Origin: Actinotignum timonense
Lineage (GTDB): Bacteria; Actinomycetota; Actinomycetes; Actinomycetales; Actinomycetaceae
Length of the DNA: 64,000 nt
Direction of reading: 5' to 3'
Assembly: GCF_900155575.1 (NCBI RefSeq)
Contig: NZ_LT706966.1
Span: 131,030-195,029 of the forward strand
This document shows positions 17,942-27,148 of this stretch, piece after piece. The first letter of the stretch is position 1, and the number at the start of each line of letters is the position of its first letter. Below the pieces are notes generated by a model. The model searched no databases, was not told the DNA's origin, and saw only the letters and a program-made list of their open reading frames with translations. Position numbers and translations under genes: made by a program.

Positions 17942-18508
17942 ATGCTCATTGCACAAATCTGGGCGGAAGCCCATGACCACGCCCTCGCGAAAGGCTTGCG
18001 GCTGCCCTGGAATGTTCCAGAAGATTCGGCCTTTTTCCGGGCGGCGGTGCGCGAGCGGCCCGTTATTATGGGGCGGAAAACCTGGATTTCAGCGGGGCGG
18101 CGGCCCATGCCACACTCCCCCACCATCGTGGTGAGCACCCAAGAAGATTTTGAGGTTCCCGGTGCCCAGCTGGCCGCGAATCTTGAGGAGGCGTTCACGC
18201 TGGCCCGCGCTACCGGGGCGGATGCCGCCTGGGTATGCGGGGGTGCCGGGGTCTATGCCGAAACCCGGGAATGTTCACAGGTGCTTATCCGCACTGTTAT
18301 TGATGCCGATGTGGATGCTGATATTTTCGCGCCCGCAATCACCCCGGAATGGGAACTGCGGATGTGCTCGCCGGGAGCCGCTCATGAAGGCTGGCATACC
18401 TCGCGTACCGGGCTGCGCTACCGGTACGAAGTCTGGGCTCGCCCCGGTGTTGCTATCCCGGAGGGTCTGCTTCCCGCTACCCCGGATGCGGCCTGGCAGG
18501 TGGCCTAA
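17942..18508 (+). CDS. folA: Dihydrofolate reductase
   Basis: A 188-residue DHFR that reduces the dihydrofolate released by ThyA. LPWNVPEDSAFF (about 22-33) carries the active-site acid region and PVIMGRKTWISAG (about 40-52) is the NADPH-binding motif; VCGGAGVYAE matches the second glycine turn. It is slightly longer than the usual 160 residues because of a C-terminal extension. AGGAGG lies just before the ATG. The SGNH lipoprotein gene starts directly at the next base after the stop. Confidence 0.93.
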   Translation: MLIAQIWAEAHDHALAKGLRLPWNVPEDSAFFRAAVRERPVIMGRKTWISAGRRPMPHSPTIVVSTQEDFEVPGAQLAANLEEAFTLARATGADAAWVCGGAGVYAETRECSQVLIRTVIDADVDADIFAPAITPEWELRMCSPGAAHEGWHTSRTGLRYRYEVWARPGVAIPEGLLPATPDAAWQVA

Positions 18509-19468
18509 ATGCCGCGTGCGGGCGCCGGCCGCGGGCTAGGCAGCGCGCGCACTGTGCGGGTCGCTGCCGCCCTTGCCGCCGTGGCGCTCAGCTGCGCGGC
18601 CTGCACTCCAGCTGGCAACGCGGGCGGGCAGCCCTCCCCCACCCCGCGGCCCATCACCGCCATCGTGCAGCTGGGCGATTCTTTTTCCTCCGGTAACGGG
18701 GCCGGCGCCTACGAAGAAGATACCTGCCGGCGCTCCCCTGATAACTACTCCGCCCCGCTCGCCCGCGAACTCGGCGCCAGCTACACCAACGCCTCGTGCT
18801 CCGGGGCGCGCACATCCGATATAGCCGAACAAGTCAGCGCTGTCACCCCAGCGACCTCGGTCGTGTTCCTCACCGCCGGCGGCAACGATGCCAACTTCTC
18901 CCAGATCGTCAGCTCCTGCTTCGTGCTCCGCGCCCCGAAGAGCTGCGAAGAAGCCATGAACGCAGCCACCGCGGCCCTCCCGGCTATCGAGACCGCCACA
19001 CTGGAGATCCTGCGGTCCATTAATGCCGCCTCCCACGGCCAGGCCACCGCTATCCTGGTGGGCTATCCGCGGCTCTTCGCGGAACACTCCTACCTCATCC
19101 CACCGGTCGTGGAAAGCTATGATGCCGGGGCTGCCCTCGCCCAGCTCCAAGGCGCCGCGGACGCCATGCAAGAACGTGTCACCGCACAGATGCGGAAAGA
19201 AACCGGCTCCGAGCGTTTCCTCTTCGCCTCCACCCAAGCACTATTCGCCGGGCACGAACCGCACGCCCACGCCTTCCGCGACAGTGAGGACAGTGAAGAC
19301 AGTGAAGAAGCCTGGCTCGTCTCCCCCTTCACTTCCACGGATATTCGAGCCTGGATGCATCCCACCGCGCGCGGCTACCGCGAAATACACGCCTACCTGC
19401 GCGAGCTCCTCGCCCAAGCCGGCTTCGCCATCCTCTCAATCCCCGAAAGTGCTCCAGCAACACCGTAG
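18509..19468 (+). CDS. SGNH/GDSL-type hydrolase, exported, likely lipoprotein
   Basis: A 319-residue exported esterase-like protein. A hydrophobic signal region ends in SCAAC; the lipobox has Cys instead of Leu at -3, so lipidation is likely but not certain. Block I is QLGDSFSSG with the catalytic Ser, block III is AGGNDANF, and the catalytic His is in MHPTARGY near the C-terminus. Six cysteines in the mature part could form disulfides. A Ser/Asp/Glu repeat (about residues 257-266, DNA 19279-19308) sits before the last block. It begins immediately after the folA stop. The substrate (lipid or acylated glycan) is unknown. Confidence 0.85.
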   Translation: MPRAGAGRGLGSARTVRVAAALAAVALSCAACTPAGNAGGQPSPTPRPITAIVQLGDSFSSGNGAGAYEEDTCRRSPDNYSAPLARELGASYTNASCSGARTSDIAEQVSAVTPATSVVFLTAGGNDANFSQIVSSCFVLRAPKSCEEAMNAATAALPAIETATLEILRSINAASHGQATAILVGYPRLFAEHSYLIPPVVESYDAGAALAQLQGAADAMQERVTAQMRKETGSERFLFASTQALFAGHEPHAHAFRDSEDSEDSEEAWLVSPFTSTDIRAWMHPTARGYREIHAYLRELLAQAGFAILSIPESAPATP

Positions 19469-19530
19469 CCTCCTGCCCGAGCACTGCTATCCGAGTAGAC
19501 CTGATGTAGCGGCTTCCGGGAGCTGCACAC

Positions 19531-20997
19531 CTAGCTAGCCTCCGGTTCGGTCATTGCCGCCGGATTCACCCACGTGTCAAAATCAGCCGCGCTCACCTGC
19601 CCCGAAGCAAGCGCGACCTCCCGCAGCGACGCCCCGCTGGCCTGAGCGGCGCGGGCCAGCTTGGCTGCGGCGTCGTACCCAATATGAGGAGCGAGTGCGG
19701 TGACCAGCATGAGATTGCGGTCCAGGTGCGCGGAGATGACGTCCTCGCGCGGGGCGATGCCGGCCGCGCAGAAACGTTCGAAGGTGCGCAGGGCGTCGCC
19801 GAGGAGGCGCAGTGCCTCCAGCACCGAAAACACCATGACCGGTTTGTAGACGTTGAGCTGGAAATTGCCCTGCGAGCCGGCGAAAGCAACCGCGGCGTCG
19901 AAACCGAAAATCGCGACGCAGACCTGGGTGAGGGCCTCCGCCTGGGTCGGATTCACCTTGCCCGGCATAATCGAGGAACCCGGCTCGTTATCGGGGATCG
20001 CGATTTCACCGATGCCGGTGCGCGGGCCGGAGGCATACCAGCGAATATCGTTCGCGATCTTCATGGCCGCGGCGGCCAGGGTGCGCAGGCTAGCCGAAAA
20101 AGCCACGAGGTCATCGTGGGCGGCCAGCGCCGCGGGCAGATCATCCGCGGGGCGGAACGGCAAGCCGGTCGCCTCCTCGAGCAGCTCGCAGACCCGCGCC
20201 GCGAAACGCGGATGCGAATTCAGGCCGGTACCCACCGCGGTACCGCCCAGCGCCACCCGGTACAGGCCCCGCACTGCTGCCCGCACCCCCGCGAGCGTGC
20301 CCTCCAGCTGCGCCGCCCAGGAACCCACCACCTGATCCCAGCGGATCGGGGTGGCATCCTGCAGATGGGTGCGCCCCACCATCACCACATCCGGGAACTG
20401 GCTCGCGCGAGCGCGGAACGTGGCCGCCAGGGCCTCCACCGCCGGGATGAGGTGGCGGTGCGCCTGGCGAGCCACCGCCACATACATCGCGGTCGGGAAA
20501 GCATCATTCGAGGACTGGCCCTTATTAACGTGGTCATTGGGGTGCACCGGGCTTTTCCCACCGCGCTGGCCGGTAGCGATCTCATTCGCGCGCGCGGCAA
20601 TCACCTCATTGACGTTCATATTCGTTTGGGTGCCCGAACCGGTCTGGAACACCTTGAGCGGGAATTCCGCGTCGAGCACGCCTTCGGCTACCTCGCTGGC
20701 AGCGGCGGTGATAAGGGTGGCGAGCTGCGGATCAAGTACTCCGAGTTCGGCATTCGCGCGGGCGGAAGCGCCTTTGAGTAGCCCAAAGGCGTGGATGAGG
20801 GGGCCGCCCCAGGTGTAGCGTTCCCCGCCGATGGGGAAATGCTGGAGCGAGCGAGCGGTCTGCGCGCCCCAGTAGTGCGCGGCGGGCACCTCGACCGGGC
20901 CCATCGAATCCGTTTCCGTGCGGGTGAGCTGAGCTGCGGCGGCGGGCTGCGTTGCGGCGGCGGTGCCGGCCGCGCCGGTGAGCTGATCCTTTGTCAT
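19531..20997 (-). CDS. fumC: Fumarate hydratase, class II
   Basis: A 488-residue class II fumarase, converting fumarate and malate in the TCA cycle. [11 protein letters not shown] is the superfamily signature with the catalytic Ser; [11 protein letters not shown] carries the conserved His; [17 protein letters not shown] is the N-terminal active-site segment. The ATG at 20997 (MTKDQLTG) is chosen; an upstream start at 21027 is possible. An Ala/Thr/Gln-rich leader of about 25 residues precedes the core. It converges with the SGNH gene and is divergent from the coiled-coil gene. Confidence 0.95.
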   Translation of the reverse strand: MTKDQLTGAAGTAAATQPAAAAQLTRTETDSMGPVEVPAAHYWGAQTARSLQHFPIGGERYTWGGPLIHAFGLLKGASARANAELGVLDPQLATLITAAASEVAEGVLDAEFPLKVFQTGSGTQTNMNVNEVIAARANEIATGQRGGKSPVHPNDHVNKGQSSNDAFPTAMYVAVARQAHRHLIPAVEALAATFRARASQFPDVVMVGRTHLQDATPIRWDQVVGSWAAQLEGTLAGVRAAVRGLYRVALGGTAVGTGLNSHPRFAARVCELLEEATGLPFRPADDLPAALAAHDDLVAFSASLRTLAAAAMKIANDIRWYASGPRTGIGEIAIPDNEPGSSIMPGKVNPTQAEALTQVCVAIFGFDAAVAFAGSQGNFQLNVYKPVMVFSVLEALRLLGDALRTFERFCAAGIAPREDVISAHLDRNLMLVTALAPHIGYDAAAKLARAAQASGASLREVALASGQVSAADFDTWVNPAAMTEPEAS

Positions 20998-21175
20998 GAT
21001 TCCAAGGGTAGCGCCTGCGCTACCCACGCACGCCCTGCGCCGTCTTGCCTACGCCACTGAAGTGGCATCGCTCACGCTCGCGGTATTTGGCCAGGAAAGC
21101 CGGCCGCGGGCGGGCCGCGAAGATCTGCGCGCGCTATGTTTATTAGGTAAAGTCAGGCGCGGACGAAGGAGGGTC

Positions 21176-22006
21176 ATGGCTACGGAGCGACGACGCGGTT
21201 CTCGGGCACTTGATACTCCCGCGCGCGGCAAACGCGCCTCGGCGCCCGCGCCCTCTCCCACCACGGAAAAAGCAGCGCTCCGGGAAGAACGTGACCGGCT
21301 GCGCACCGAGTGCGAAAACCTGCGCGAAAAGTACAACAAGCTGCGCGGTGAGAACGACAAGCTGCGAGGCGAAAGCGCCGCGTTCCACCGCGAAGCAGAG
21401 GCGCTGCGCGCGGAAAATACCCAGCTGAATGCCGAAAATTCCCAGCTGCGCGGCGAGCATGAGGGCGCCCGCGCGGAGGCGGCCACTCTCCAGAGCCGCG
21501 TTGCCGAGCTGGAGGGCCTGGTGGCTGATTTGCGTCGTCGTGAAAAAGAATTGGAGGCGGGCGTGGTCTATGCCTCCGGCGTGGAGCAAAGCGCCGTGAC
21601 CGCGCAGGCCCGCAGCGAGGACGCGATGCGGCGCGCGGCCCGCCTGGTTGCGCGCGTGCGCGGTTTAGAGCAGCAGCTGGAAGAAGAACGACGGCGCTAC
21701 GCGGCCCTCGAAGCGGCGGGGCGGGCTCGGGAAGCGCGCCTGACCGTGGATTCGGCGCGCACGTCGGCCGCGCATGAGGAACGTTATACCAGCCAGATCA
21801 GCACCCTTGAGGTGCAGCTGCGCGAGGCGCGGGCCCAGCTGGCCGCCACCCGCACCCAGCTGGAGACCAGCGAGAATGAGCTGGCCGAGGCGCAGGCGGA
21901 GCTGAGCGAGGCGCAATCCCACGCGCAAACCCAGCGCTACCTGAGCCTCGGAATGGGAGGACTCGCGGCAGCGCTGGGTATTGCTTTGCTCATTGTTCTT
22001 CTCTAA
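21176..22006 (+). CDS. Coiled-coil protein with C-terminal membrane anchor
   Basis: A 276-residue protein. Residues about 35-250 are almost continuous heptad coiled coil (for example ALREERDRLRTECENLREKY), and residues 255-274 are a hydrophobic tail anchor. GAAGGAGGG directly before the ATG at 21176 decides the start. Such proteins often scaffold envelope or division functions, but no family can be named. Tail anchoring would place the coiled coil in the cytoplasm. It ends 35 bp before the convergent nucleoside operon. Confidence 0.75.
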   Translation: MATERRRGSRALDTPARGKRASAPAPSPTTEKAALREERDRLRTECENLREKYNKLRGENDKLRGESAAFHREAEALRAENTQLNAENSQLRGEHEGARAEAATLQSRVAELEGLVADLRRREKELEAGVVYASGVEQSAVTAQARSEDAMRRAARLVARVRGLEQQLEEERRRYAALEAAGRAREARLTVDSARTSAAHEERYTSQISTLEVQLREARAQLAATRTQLETSENELAEAQAELSEAQSHAQTQRYLSLGMGGLAAALGIALLIVLL

Positions 22007-22040
22007 TAAGACGGCACGTTCAGTACATTGACGTATCGCC

Positions 22041-22814
22041 TTATTCCAAGGAGGCCAGCACCTTCAGAGAAGTTTCCAGTGTGGCATCGATAGCTTTCGT
22101 AACAATCTCACGATCAGGTTCGTAGGAAGTCATATCCTCGTCCTCATCCTTGAGGGGATTACCATCGATAGCCAAGATGGCTCCCGATTTAACCCGGTGA
22201 ATTGAAGCCGTAATGAATAGCGCGGCGACCTCCATCTCGACTCCGATGGCCCCGGCATCACGCCATTTTGGTTGGTCATTGCCCAGGATCGGACTCGGGT
22301 AGAAGTTAGCGCTGGTGATAACGACACCCGCATGCGTATTCAAATCGGATTCCTCCGCGGTGCGCACGAGGCTACTCGTGACCTGGAGATCAGGAACCGC
22401 GGGATAATTCATGGGAACGACAAGTTCTGTGTAGCCATCACACCGCACAGCACCGGTAACAACAAGAAGGTCTCCGTCTACCACATCGCGCTGCACTCCA
22501 CCCGCTGTACCAGCGCGGATGATGTATTTCGCGCCGCCTCGGCACAGCTCTTCAAAGCAGCACGCAGCACCAGCTGCACCAACGCCGTGCGAGGCAACCG
22601 TAATGCGTTTTCCTTCGTATTCCCCAACGTAGGAATGATATTCGCGATTCTTCGCGATGGGCTTCGCGTTGGCGAGAAGGCCGGCGGCTTTTGCTGCTCG
22701 ATCTGGGTCACCAACCACCAAAACTCGATCAGCGAGTTCCGCTACCGGGATCTTCGTGAGCGCCAGCGTTTCATCCTGCCCCTGCCGGAGCGGGACGTAT
22801 TCATTCTTAGTCAT
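22041..22814 (-). CDS. Uridine phosphorylase-like nucleoside phosphorylase
   Basis: A 257-residue member of the NP-I nucleoside phosphorylase family, cleaving a nucleoside with phosphate to base plus (deoxy)ribose-1-phosphate. VLVVGDPDRA is the N-terminal phosphate site, IRAGTAGG the central conserved loop, and AIGVEMEVAALF the ribose-binding motif. The length and the PLRQGQDETLALTK start fit uridine phosphorylases. AAAGGAG precedes the ATG. It is the last gene of a minus-strand operon that also encodes a second phosphorylase, a nucleoside importer and sugar-phosphate enzymes. Confidence 0.85.
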   Translation of the reverse strand: MTKNEYVPLRQGQDETLALTKIPVAELADRVLVVGDPDRAAKAAGLLANAKPIAKNREYHSYVGEYEGKRITVASHGVGAAGAACCFEELCRGGAKYIIRAGTAGGVQRDVVDGDLLVVTGAVRCDGYTELVVPMNYPAVPDLQVTSSLVRTAEESDLNTHAGVVITSANFYPSPILGNDQPKWRDAGAIGVEMEVAALFITASIHRVKSGAILAIDGNPLKDEDEDMTSYEPDREIVTKAIDATLETSLKVLASLE

Positions 22815-22833
22815 CTATTTCTCCTTTGAAATC

Positions 22834-23616
22834 CTAAATATCTGATAGTGCATCGTGGCACGGGCAGGAAGGATCCACCTCCAAACGAGCCACCGTTTCA
22901 GCGAGTGCTTTTTTGATTCGGGGCTGGCCATCGGCCACGGTTCGCCACACCAGACCCGCCGTGACCGGAGCGTCCTGGACTCCTTCGACACCGGCGTCGA
23001 GATCCGAAACAAACGAGAGATTACAGACGCACATCCCCAGTTCACGAGCCAAGGTTGTTTCCGGATGCTGCGTCATCGAGATGACGGAAAACCCTAGTTT
23101 TTGGAACACCTGTGACTCTGCACGAGTGGAAAAGCGTGGGCCCTGGATGACTACTGCCGTTCCACCGTCATGGTATTTCTCCTGCAAGCTATCCAGTGCC
23201 GCCACCGCCGCATCGTGCAGGCGGGGACAGTACGGATCCGCTACCGACACATGGACGACCTTCGGGCCTTCGTAAAATGTTTGATCCCGCCCCCAGGTTC
23301 GGTCAAAATACTGGTCAGTAATGACGAAGTCTCCCGGTGCGTAATCAGCACGCAGAGACCCCACGACAGATGAGGTAACCAGCGTCGAAACACCAAGGTT
23401 ATGCAGCGCTTTCAGGTTAGCTCGGTAGTTAATCATGTGGGGCGGAACCCCGTGATCCTTACCGTGCCTTGTCATGAAAGCGACTTCTTTTCCTCCGATT
23501 TCTCCAATCGATACTTCAGATGAAGGCCTTCCATATTCAGTATCGACAACAACATGTTCCGGGTCCTCTAGAAGTTCATAAAGTCCTGACCCGCCAATGA
23601 TTCCCATCTGTGGCAT
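22834..23616 (-). CDS. mtnP: MTAP-type purine nucleoside phosphorylase (MtnP-like)
   Basis: A 260-residue enzyme of the S-methyl-5'-thioadenosine phosphorylase group. MGIIGGSGLY is the N-terminal signature, TRHGKDH the phosphate/ribose contact, IQGPRFSTRAES and SMTQHPETTLARELG the conserved family motifs. The family cleaves 5'-methylthioadenosine, 5'-deoxyadenosine or related purine nucleosides to adenine or hypoxanthine plus the ribose-1-phosphate derivative. With the MtnA-type isomerase and class II aldolase of the same operon it would start a DHAP-shunt-like pathway. Exact specificity for MTA, methylthioinosine or inosine cannot be read. Confidence 0.85.
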   Translation of the reverse strand: MPQMGIIGGSGLYELLEDPEHVVVDTEYGRPSSEVSIGEIGGKEVAFMTRHGKDHGVPPHMINYRANLKALHNLGVSTLVTSSVVGSLRADYAPGDFVITDQYFDRTWGRDQTFYEGPKVVHVSVADPYCPRLHDAAVAALDSLQEKYHDGGTAVVIQGPRFSTRAESQVFQKLGFSVISMTQHPETTLARELGMCVCNLSFVSDLDAGVEGVQDAPVTAGLVWRTVADGQPRIKKALAETVARLEVDPSCPCHDALSDI

Positions 23617-23622
23617 TTCTTA

Positions 23623-24387
23623 TCACCATCCTGCTACTGCGGACATACCACCATCGACAACAAGGTCATGTCCGCTGATGAAACTGGCCGCCTCCGATGC
23701 AAGGAACACGCAAGCACGGCCAATGTCCTGCGTAGTCGCTGTTCTTTGCAGAGGAACACCCGCCATCCAACTTTGATACCCGGCCGGCCAGCTTGTGGCT
23801 AAAGTACCGTCGCTATCGATGAGGCCAGGAGAAACAGAGTTCACTCGAATCCCGTATTTCCCACATTCCAAAGCAAAATTACGAGTTAACATTTTGACGC
23901 CAGCTTTGGAGGCATCGTAATGCGCGTGATTCATTGCCGGAACAGATGCCTCAACCGAGGCTATGTTGATGATGGAGCCAGCTACATTTGCTTGCGCCAT
24001 CTGGGATGCCATCTTTTTCGAGACAATGAACGTCCCGTTGAGATTGACATCAACCACTTGCTTCCACTGCTCAACCGTCATTTCCTCGAGCGAGATTACA
24101 GGTTGAACACCCGCGTTATTGACAAGCACATCGACATTTCCGCATTCTTGCACCGCTGCTTCGATCATTTCATCAACATCGGTTTCGGAACAGATATCTC
24201 CAACCACTTGGAATGCAGAGACGCCCACACCGCGTATTTCGTTTGCAAGTTCATCCGCTCTGGCGCTTTCGCGCAACGAATGCACGATTACCGAAGCCCC
24301 CGCCTGCGCAAAGACTCGGGCAATTCCAGAGCCGAGATTGCCATCGGCTCCCGTAATCAAAACGACTTTATCTTTTAGCTCGTTCAT
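23623..24387 (-). CDS. Short-chain dehydrogenase/reductase
   Basis: A 254-residue classical SDR. TGADGNLGSG is the nucleotide-binding glycine motif, NNAGVQ the structural motif, and YDASK (with an upstream Ser in NIASVEAS) the catalytic site. It overlaps the aldolase stop by 4 bp and is followed by mtnP after 6 bp, so it belongs to the nucleoside pathway. It may reduce or oxidise the aldehyde released by the aldolase, or act on a sugar hydroxyl. The substrate is not determinable from sequence. Confidence 0.88.
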   Translation of the reverse strand: MNELKDKVVLITGADGNLGSGIARVFAQAGASVIVHSLRESARADELANEIRGVGVSAFQVVGDICSETDVDEMIEAAVQECGNVDVLVNNAGVQPVISLEEMTVEQWKQVVDVNLNGTFIVSKKMASQMAQANVAGSIINIASVEASVPAMNHAHYDASKAGVKMLTRNFALECGKYGIRVNSVSPGLIDSDGTLATSWPAGYQSWMAGVPLQRTATTQDIGRACVFLASEAASFISGHDLVVDGGMSAVAGW

Positions 24388-25004
24388 GCGTGAATCAGCT
24401 CCACTCCTTCGGGGAATGCGGTCTCTTTATCACCGAGCAACATCGCTCGGTAAGTGTTCTGAGCGGCCTGTTCTAATAGGGATGCACGCCTGAAAGCCAT
24501 CTCAGGGTCTTCGCCAACCGTGCAGCAACCGTGGTGCGCAAGTATGGCACAATTGTGTTTTTCCATCTGCCGCGCAGCCTCATCGGCGAGTTCGTCCGAC
24601 CCGTTTGGATGATAGGGAACAACACCAACAGACTTCACGTACAAAGCATCATCGAGTGTAAAGAACCGAATCTCGTAACCCAGAGCATTGAGCAGCACTG
24701 CCGTTTGGGGATGCAAATGGAAAATTGAATTCACATCCGAACGGGTTCGATAGATTCTGTCGTGGAGTTTCCACTCACTTGAGGGGCGAGAATCGAAAGG
24801 ACCGGTTTGCCCAATTTTCATTCTCGCGAAAGATGCCGGGGTTAGCTCATCGAGCCAGGTACCCGACTTGGTAATGAAATACTCATCGGAGCCAGGGGTA
24901 CGCACCGAAATATTACCGCCGGAGCCTAGGACCAATCCCGAGGCTACCGCTGTATGTGCGTGCCGAATCAGGCTATCCACCAACTCCTCTGTCGTCTTGT
25001 ACAA
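24384..25004 (-). CDS. Class II aldolase/adducin family sugar-phosphate aldolase
   Basis: A 206-residue zinc aldolase of the fuculose-phosphate aldolase fold. GSGGNISVR is the N-terminal phosphate loop, E77 in SSEWKLH is the probable catalytic acid/base, and zinc ligands H96 and H98 in HLHP plus His in AHHGC complete the site. The family makes DHAP plus an aldehyde from ketose-1-phosphates. Placed with an MtnA-type isomerase and phosphorylases, the likely substrate is ribulose-1-phosphate or its 5-deoxy/5-methylthio form. The start is TTG at 25004, preceded by GGAGG; no in-frame ATG is near. Confidence 0.87.
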   Translation of the reverse strand: MYKTTEELVDSLIRHAHTAVASGLVLGSGGNISVRTPGSDEYFITKSGTWLDELTPASFARMKIGQTGPFDSRPSSEWKLHDRIYRTRSDVNSIFHLHPQTAVLLNALGYEIRFFTLDDALYVKSVGVVPYHPNGSDELADEAARQMEKHNCAILAHHGCCTVGEDPEMAFRRASLLEQAAQNTYRAMLLGDKETAFPEGVELIHA

Positions 25005-25022
25005 TTTTCCTCCATGTATTTG

Positions 25023-25796
25023 TCAACTTCTCACCCGCATCATCGAGAACTGAAAACGTCCCTCGCGGAAATACGTCTTAGCGAACAAAATCGGTAAATG
25101 GTCTCTATCGAAATGCAACTGGTACAGCCCTAAGAAGGACTCATCGCGGGCTTCGTGTTGCATCCCGAAATCACTTCCCACAACCGCGTGTAGATCGGTC
25201 GAGGCGTATTTGATCGAGTGGCCTACAAGATCGCATAGCGCAAAAATCGAGCCGTGTATCGACTGCACATCGAATTCAGGGGGGAAGATTCCGGCGCGAA
25301 TGACTTCGAACGATACAGATACCATCGCTTTATTTGCTTCCACTTCACGACGAGTTTCGATAACTGGTTCGTTATCCTCAAGACGCAGCAACTTTATTTC
25401 TGTTTCTGTTGCCGCACGGAGACGTTTTTCGGTATATCGAATCGTTGGATCCATCCCCGCCGCTGCGATTGTCTGAGTCATCGATGTTAACTCTGAGAGA
25501 TTAGAAGCCATCACCGCCTGTACGTCAGTAACAAATGTTCCCGAGCCTCGGCGACGAATAACCAAACCCTGAGCGGCCAACTCCTGTAATGCTGACCTCA
25601 AGGTATTTCGAGATACCCCAAGTTCCGCCGCAAGCACCGGCTCAGAGTCCAACGCCTCTCCCGGTTCCCACTCACCCGCATGGATTCTCTTCCTTAAAAC
25701 CGATGCCACTTCGGCGGCCGCACCGACATTGGGTGCGCGTGTGACCACTGGAGTTACCGGATTATCAGAATGCGGATACATAGGGCTCAGAGTCAT
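25023..25796 (-). CDS. GntR/HutC-family regulator
   Basis: A 257-residue regulator. Residues about 27-95 form the GntR winged helix (EPVLAAELGVSRNTLRSALQELAAQGLV), and residues about 115-255 form a UTRA ligand-binding domain. It lies inside the nucleoside operon, 18 bp before the aldolase and 1 bp after the cupin gene, and so is likely autoregulatory. The natural ligand may be a sugar phosphate of the pathway. Inverted repeats TTGTA-n8-TACAA upstream of mtnA are plausible operators. Confidence 0.88.
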   Translation of the reverse strand: MTLSPMYPHSDNPVTPVVTRAPNVGAAAEVASVLRKRIHAGEWEPGEALDSEPVLAAELGVSRNTLRSALQELAAQGLVIRRRGSGTFVTDVQAVMASNLSELTSMTQTIAAAGMDPTIRYTEKRLRAATETEIKLLRLEDNEPVIETRREVEANKAMVSVSFEVIRAGIFPPEFDVQSIHGSIFALCDLVGHSIKYASTDLHAVVGSDFGMQHEARDESFLGLYQLHFDRDHLPILFAKTYFREGRFQFSMMRVRS

Positions 25797-25797
25797 A

Positions 25798-26247
25798 TCA
25801 TTTCCCTTCGTCGTGCTGTTGCATTGACTTTATCCCATAGGCATCCTGCATCTCCTTACTTGCTATTTCGAACCCTTCCCAGGAAAAACCTGGGGCCATT
25901 GTTGTGCCCAGAAGAGTCCACTCTCCTAAAGACATCGACCCTTGCCATACACCGGCTTTCACCACGTGCTGAGGCCGCTGCCCCGCTCTCAAATCGTTTC
26001 CGAGTATTGTTTCGCGGCGTTCCCCGCTTTCATCTATCTCGACCAGAAGCAACGGTGCTCCGGCGTACCAGTGGTACACTTCGGGGCCACTCAACCTGTG
26101 GAGTTCGGACCACTGATCTCCACCCACGAGGTAGTAGATTGCGGTGGAATGCTCATCGACATAGGTTTGTCGATGCAGTCCGCCTTCCTGGTCAAGCTCG
26201 GAAAGATCTAGCAGCTGTGCAATTTCCTCACGCGTCAATGGGTTCAC
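25798..26247 (-). CDS. DUF985 cupin protein
   Basis: A 149-residue single cupin. GGLHRQTYVDEHSTAIYYLVGGDQ and EVYHWYAGAPLLLV match DUF985 proteins, a small beta-barrel family of unknown activity that may be a sugar or nucleotide-sugar epimerase or binder. The start is GTG at 26247, with AAGGAGG eight bases upstream, and it overlaps the permease stop by 20 bp. Its place in the nucleoside operon suggests action on the imported sugar or a released aldehyde, but that is only inference. Confidence 0.8.
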   Translation of the reverse strand: MNPLTREEIAQLLDLSELDQEGGLHRQTYVDEHSTAIYYLVGGDQWSELHRLSGPEVYHWYAGAPLLLVEIDESGERRETILGNDLRAGQRPQHVVKAGVWQGSMSLGEWTLLGTTMAPGFSWEGFEIASKEMQDAYGIKSMQQHDEGK

Positions 26248-27148
26248 GTTTCGTCTCCTCCTTCTTTTTCTTGACGAAATTCACGGTCGTCAGCAACAGT
26301 GCGAGCAGAGTAACGACGTAGGGGGCGGCGTCGGTCACTTGGGTTGGAATACCGATTCCCTGCGCTCGGAAGCCGAGAGCTTCGGCCGTACCGAAGAGGG
26401 CCGCGGCTCCAAGAACTCCAATTGGGTGAGAACGTGCGAGCATGACTGCAACAACGGCAATCCATCCGCGCCCGGCGGACATCTCTTCAGAGAATTGCAC
26501 AACGTTCCCCAACGCCAGTTGGGCACCACCTAGGCCGCACAGAAGACCCGAAATAATAACAGCTGCGTACTTGTAGGAAACAGGATTGACACCAAGGGTT
26601 TGTGCCGCGAGAGGCTTCTCTCCAACCCCGCGAAGCCGCAACCCGAGTGGCGTACGGAAGATAACAATCCATGCGACGAAAACAAGTACGAATGCGAGGT
26701 AGCCCAATACCGTTTGGCTGAATAGCGCCTTGCCAATCCACGGAATGTCACTGAGCAAGGGGATCGAGTAGGTTTTCAATCCCACAATCCGCGGATCCAC
26801 GAATGTACCCGACGTATGGAAAAGCCCCACCAAGAGGAAGGAGGTGACACCCGTTGCCAGAATATTCATAGCGACGCCGATAACAATTGGTTCCGCCCCG
26901 CGGTTGACACTTCCATAGGCCAGGATCAATGTAAAGATTCCCGCAGCAAACATGCCTCCCAGCGCACCCAGGAGAGCACTGCCGGTGTAATACGAGGTGG
27001 CCACCGCGAAGAAGCAGCCGATCAGGAGTTGTCCCTCAAGCGCAATATTGAATATGCCTGCTTTATCGCAGATCAAACCCCCAAGCGCAGCAAATAGAAT
27101 TGGGATAAGAGCTCGAACAATAGAGTCGATGAGTGCAGCATCAAACAT
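26228..27148 (-). CDS. Nucleoside ABC transporter permease (second)
   Basis: A 306-residue membrane permease of the branched-chain amino acid/ribose/nucleoside type (BPD_transp_2). NIALEGQLLIG is the characteristic early motif and FRTPLGLRLRGVGEKPLAAQTLGVN the cytoplasmic loop that contacts the ATPase. It pairs with the larger permease upstream; their stop and start share one base (TAATG). BMP-type nucleoside importers use exactly this set of two permeases, a double ATPase and a lipoprotein. Confidence 0.9.
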   Translation of the reverse strand: MFDAALIDSIVRALIPILFAALGGLICDKAGIFNIALEGQLLIGCFFAVATSYYTGSALLGALGGMFAAGIFTLILAYGSVNRGAEPIVIGVAMNILATGVTSFLLVGLFHTSGTFVDPRIVGLKTYSIPLLSDIPWIGKALFSQTVLGYLAFVLVFVAWIVIFRTPLGLRLRGVGEKPLAAQTLGVNPVSYKYAAVIISGLLCGLGGAQLALGNVVQFSEEMSAGRGWIAVVAVMLARSHPIGVLGAAALFGTAEALGFRAQGIGIPTQVTDAAPYVVTLLALLLTTVNFVKKKKEETKREPIDA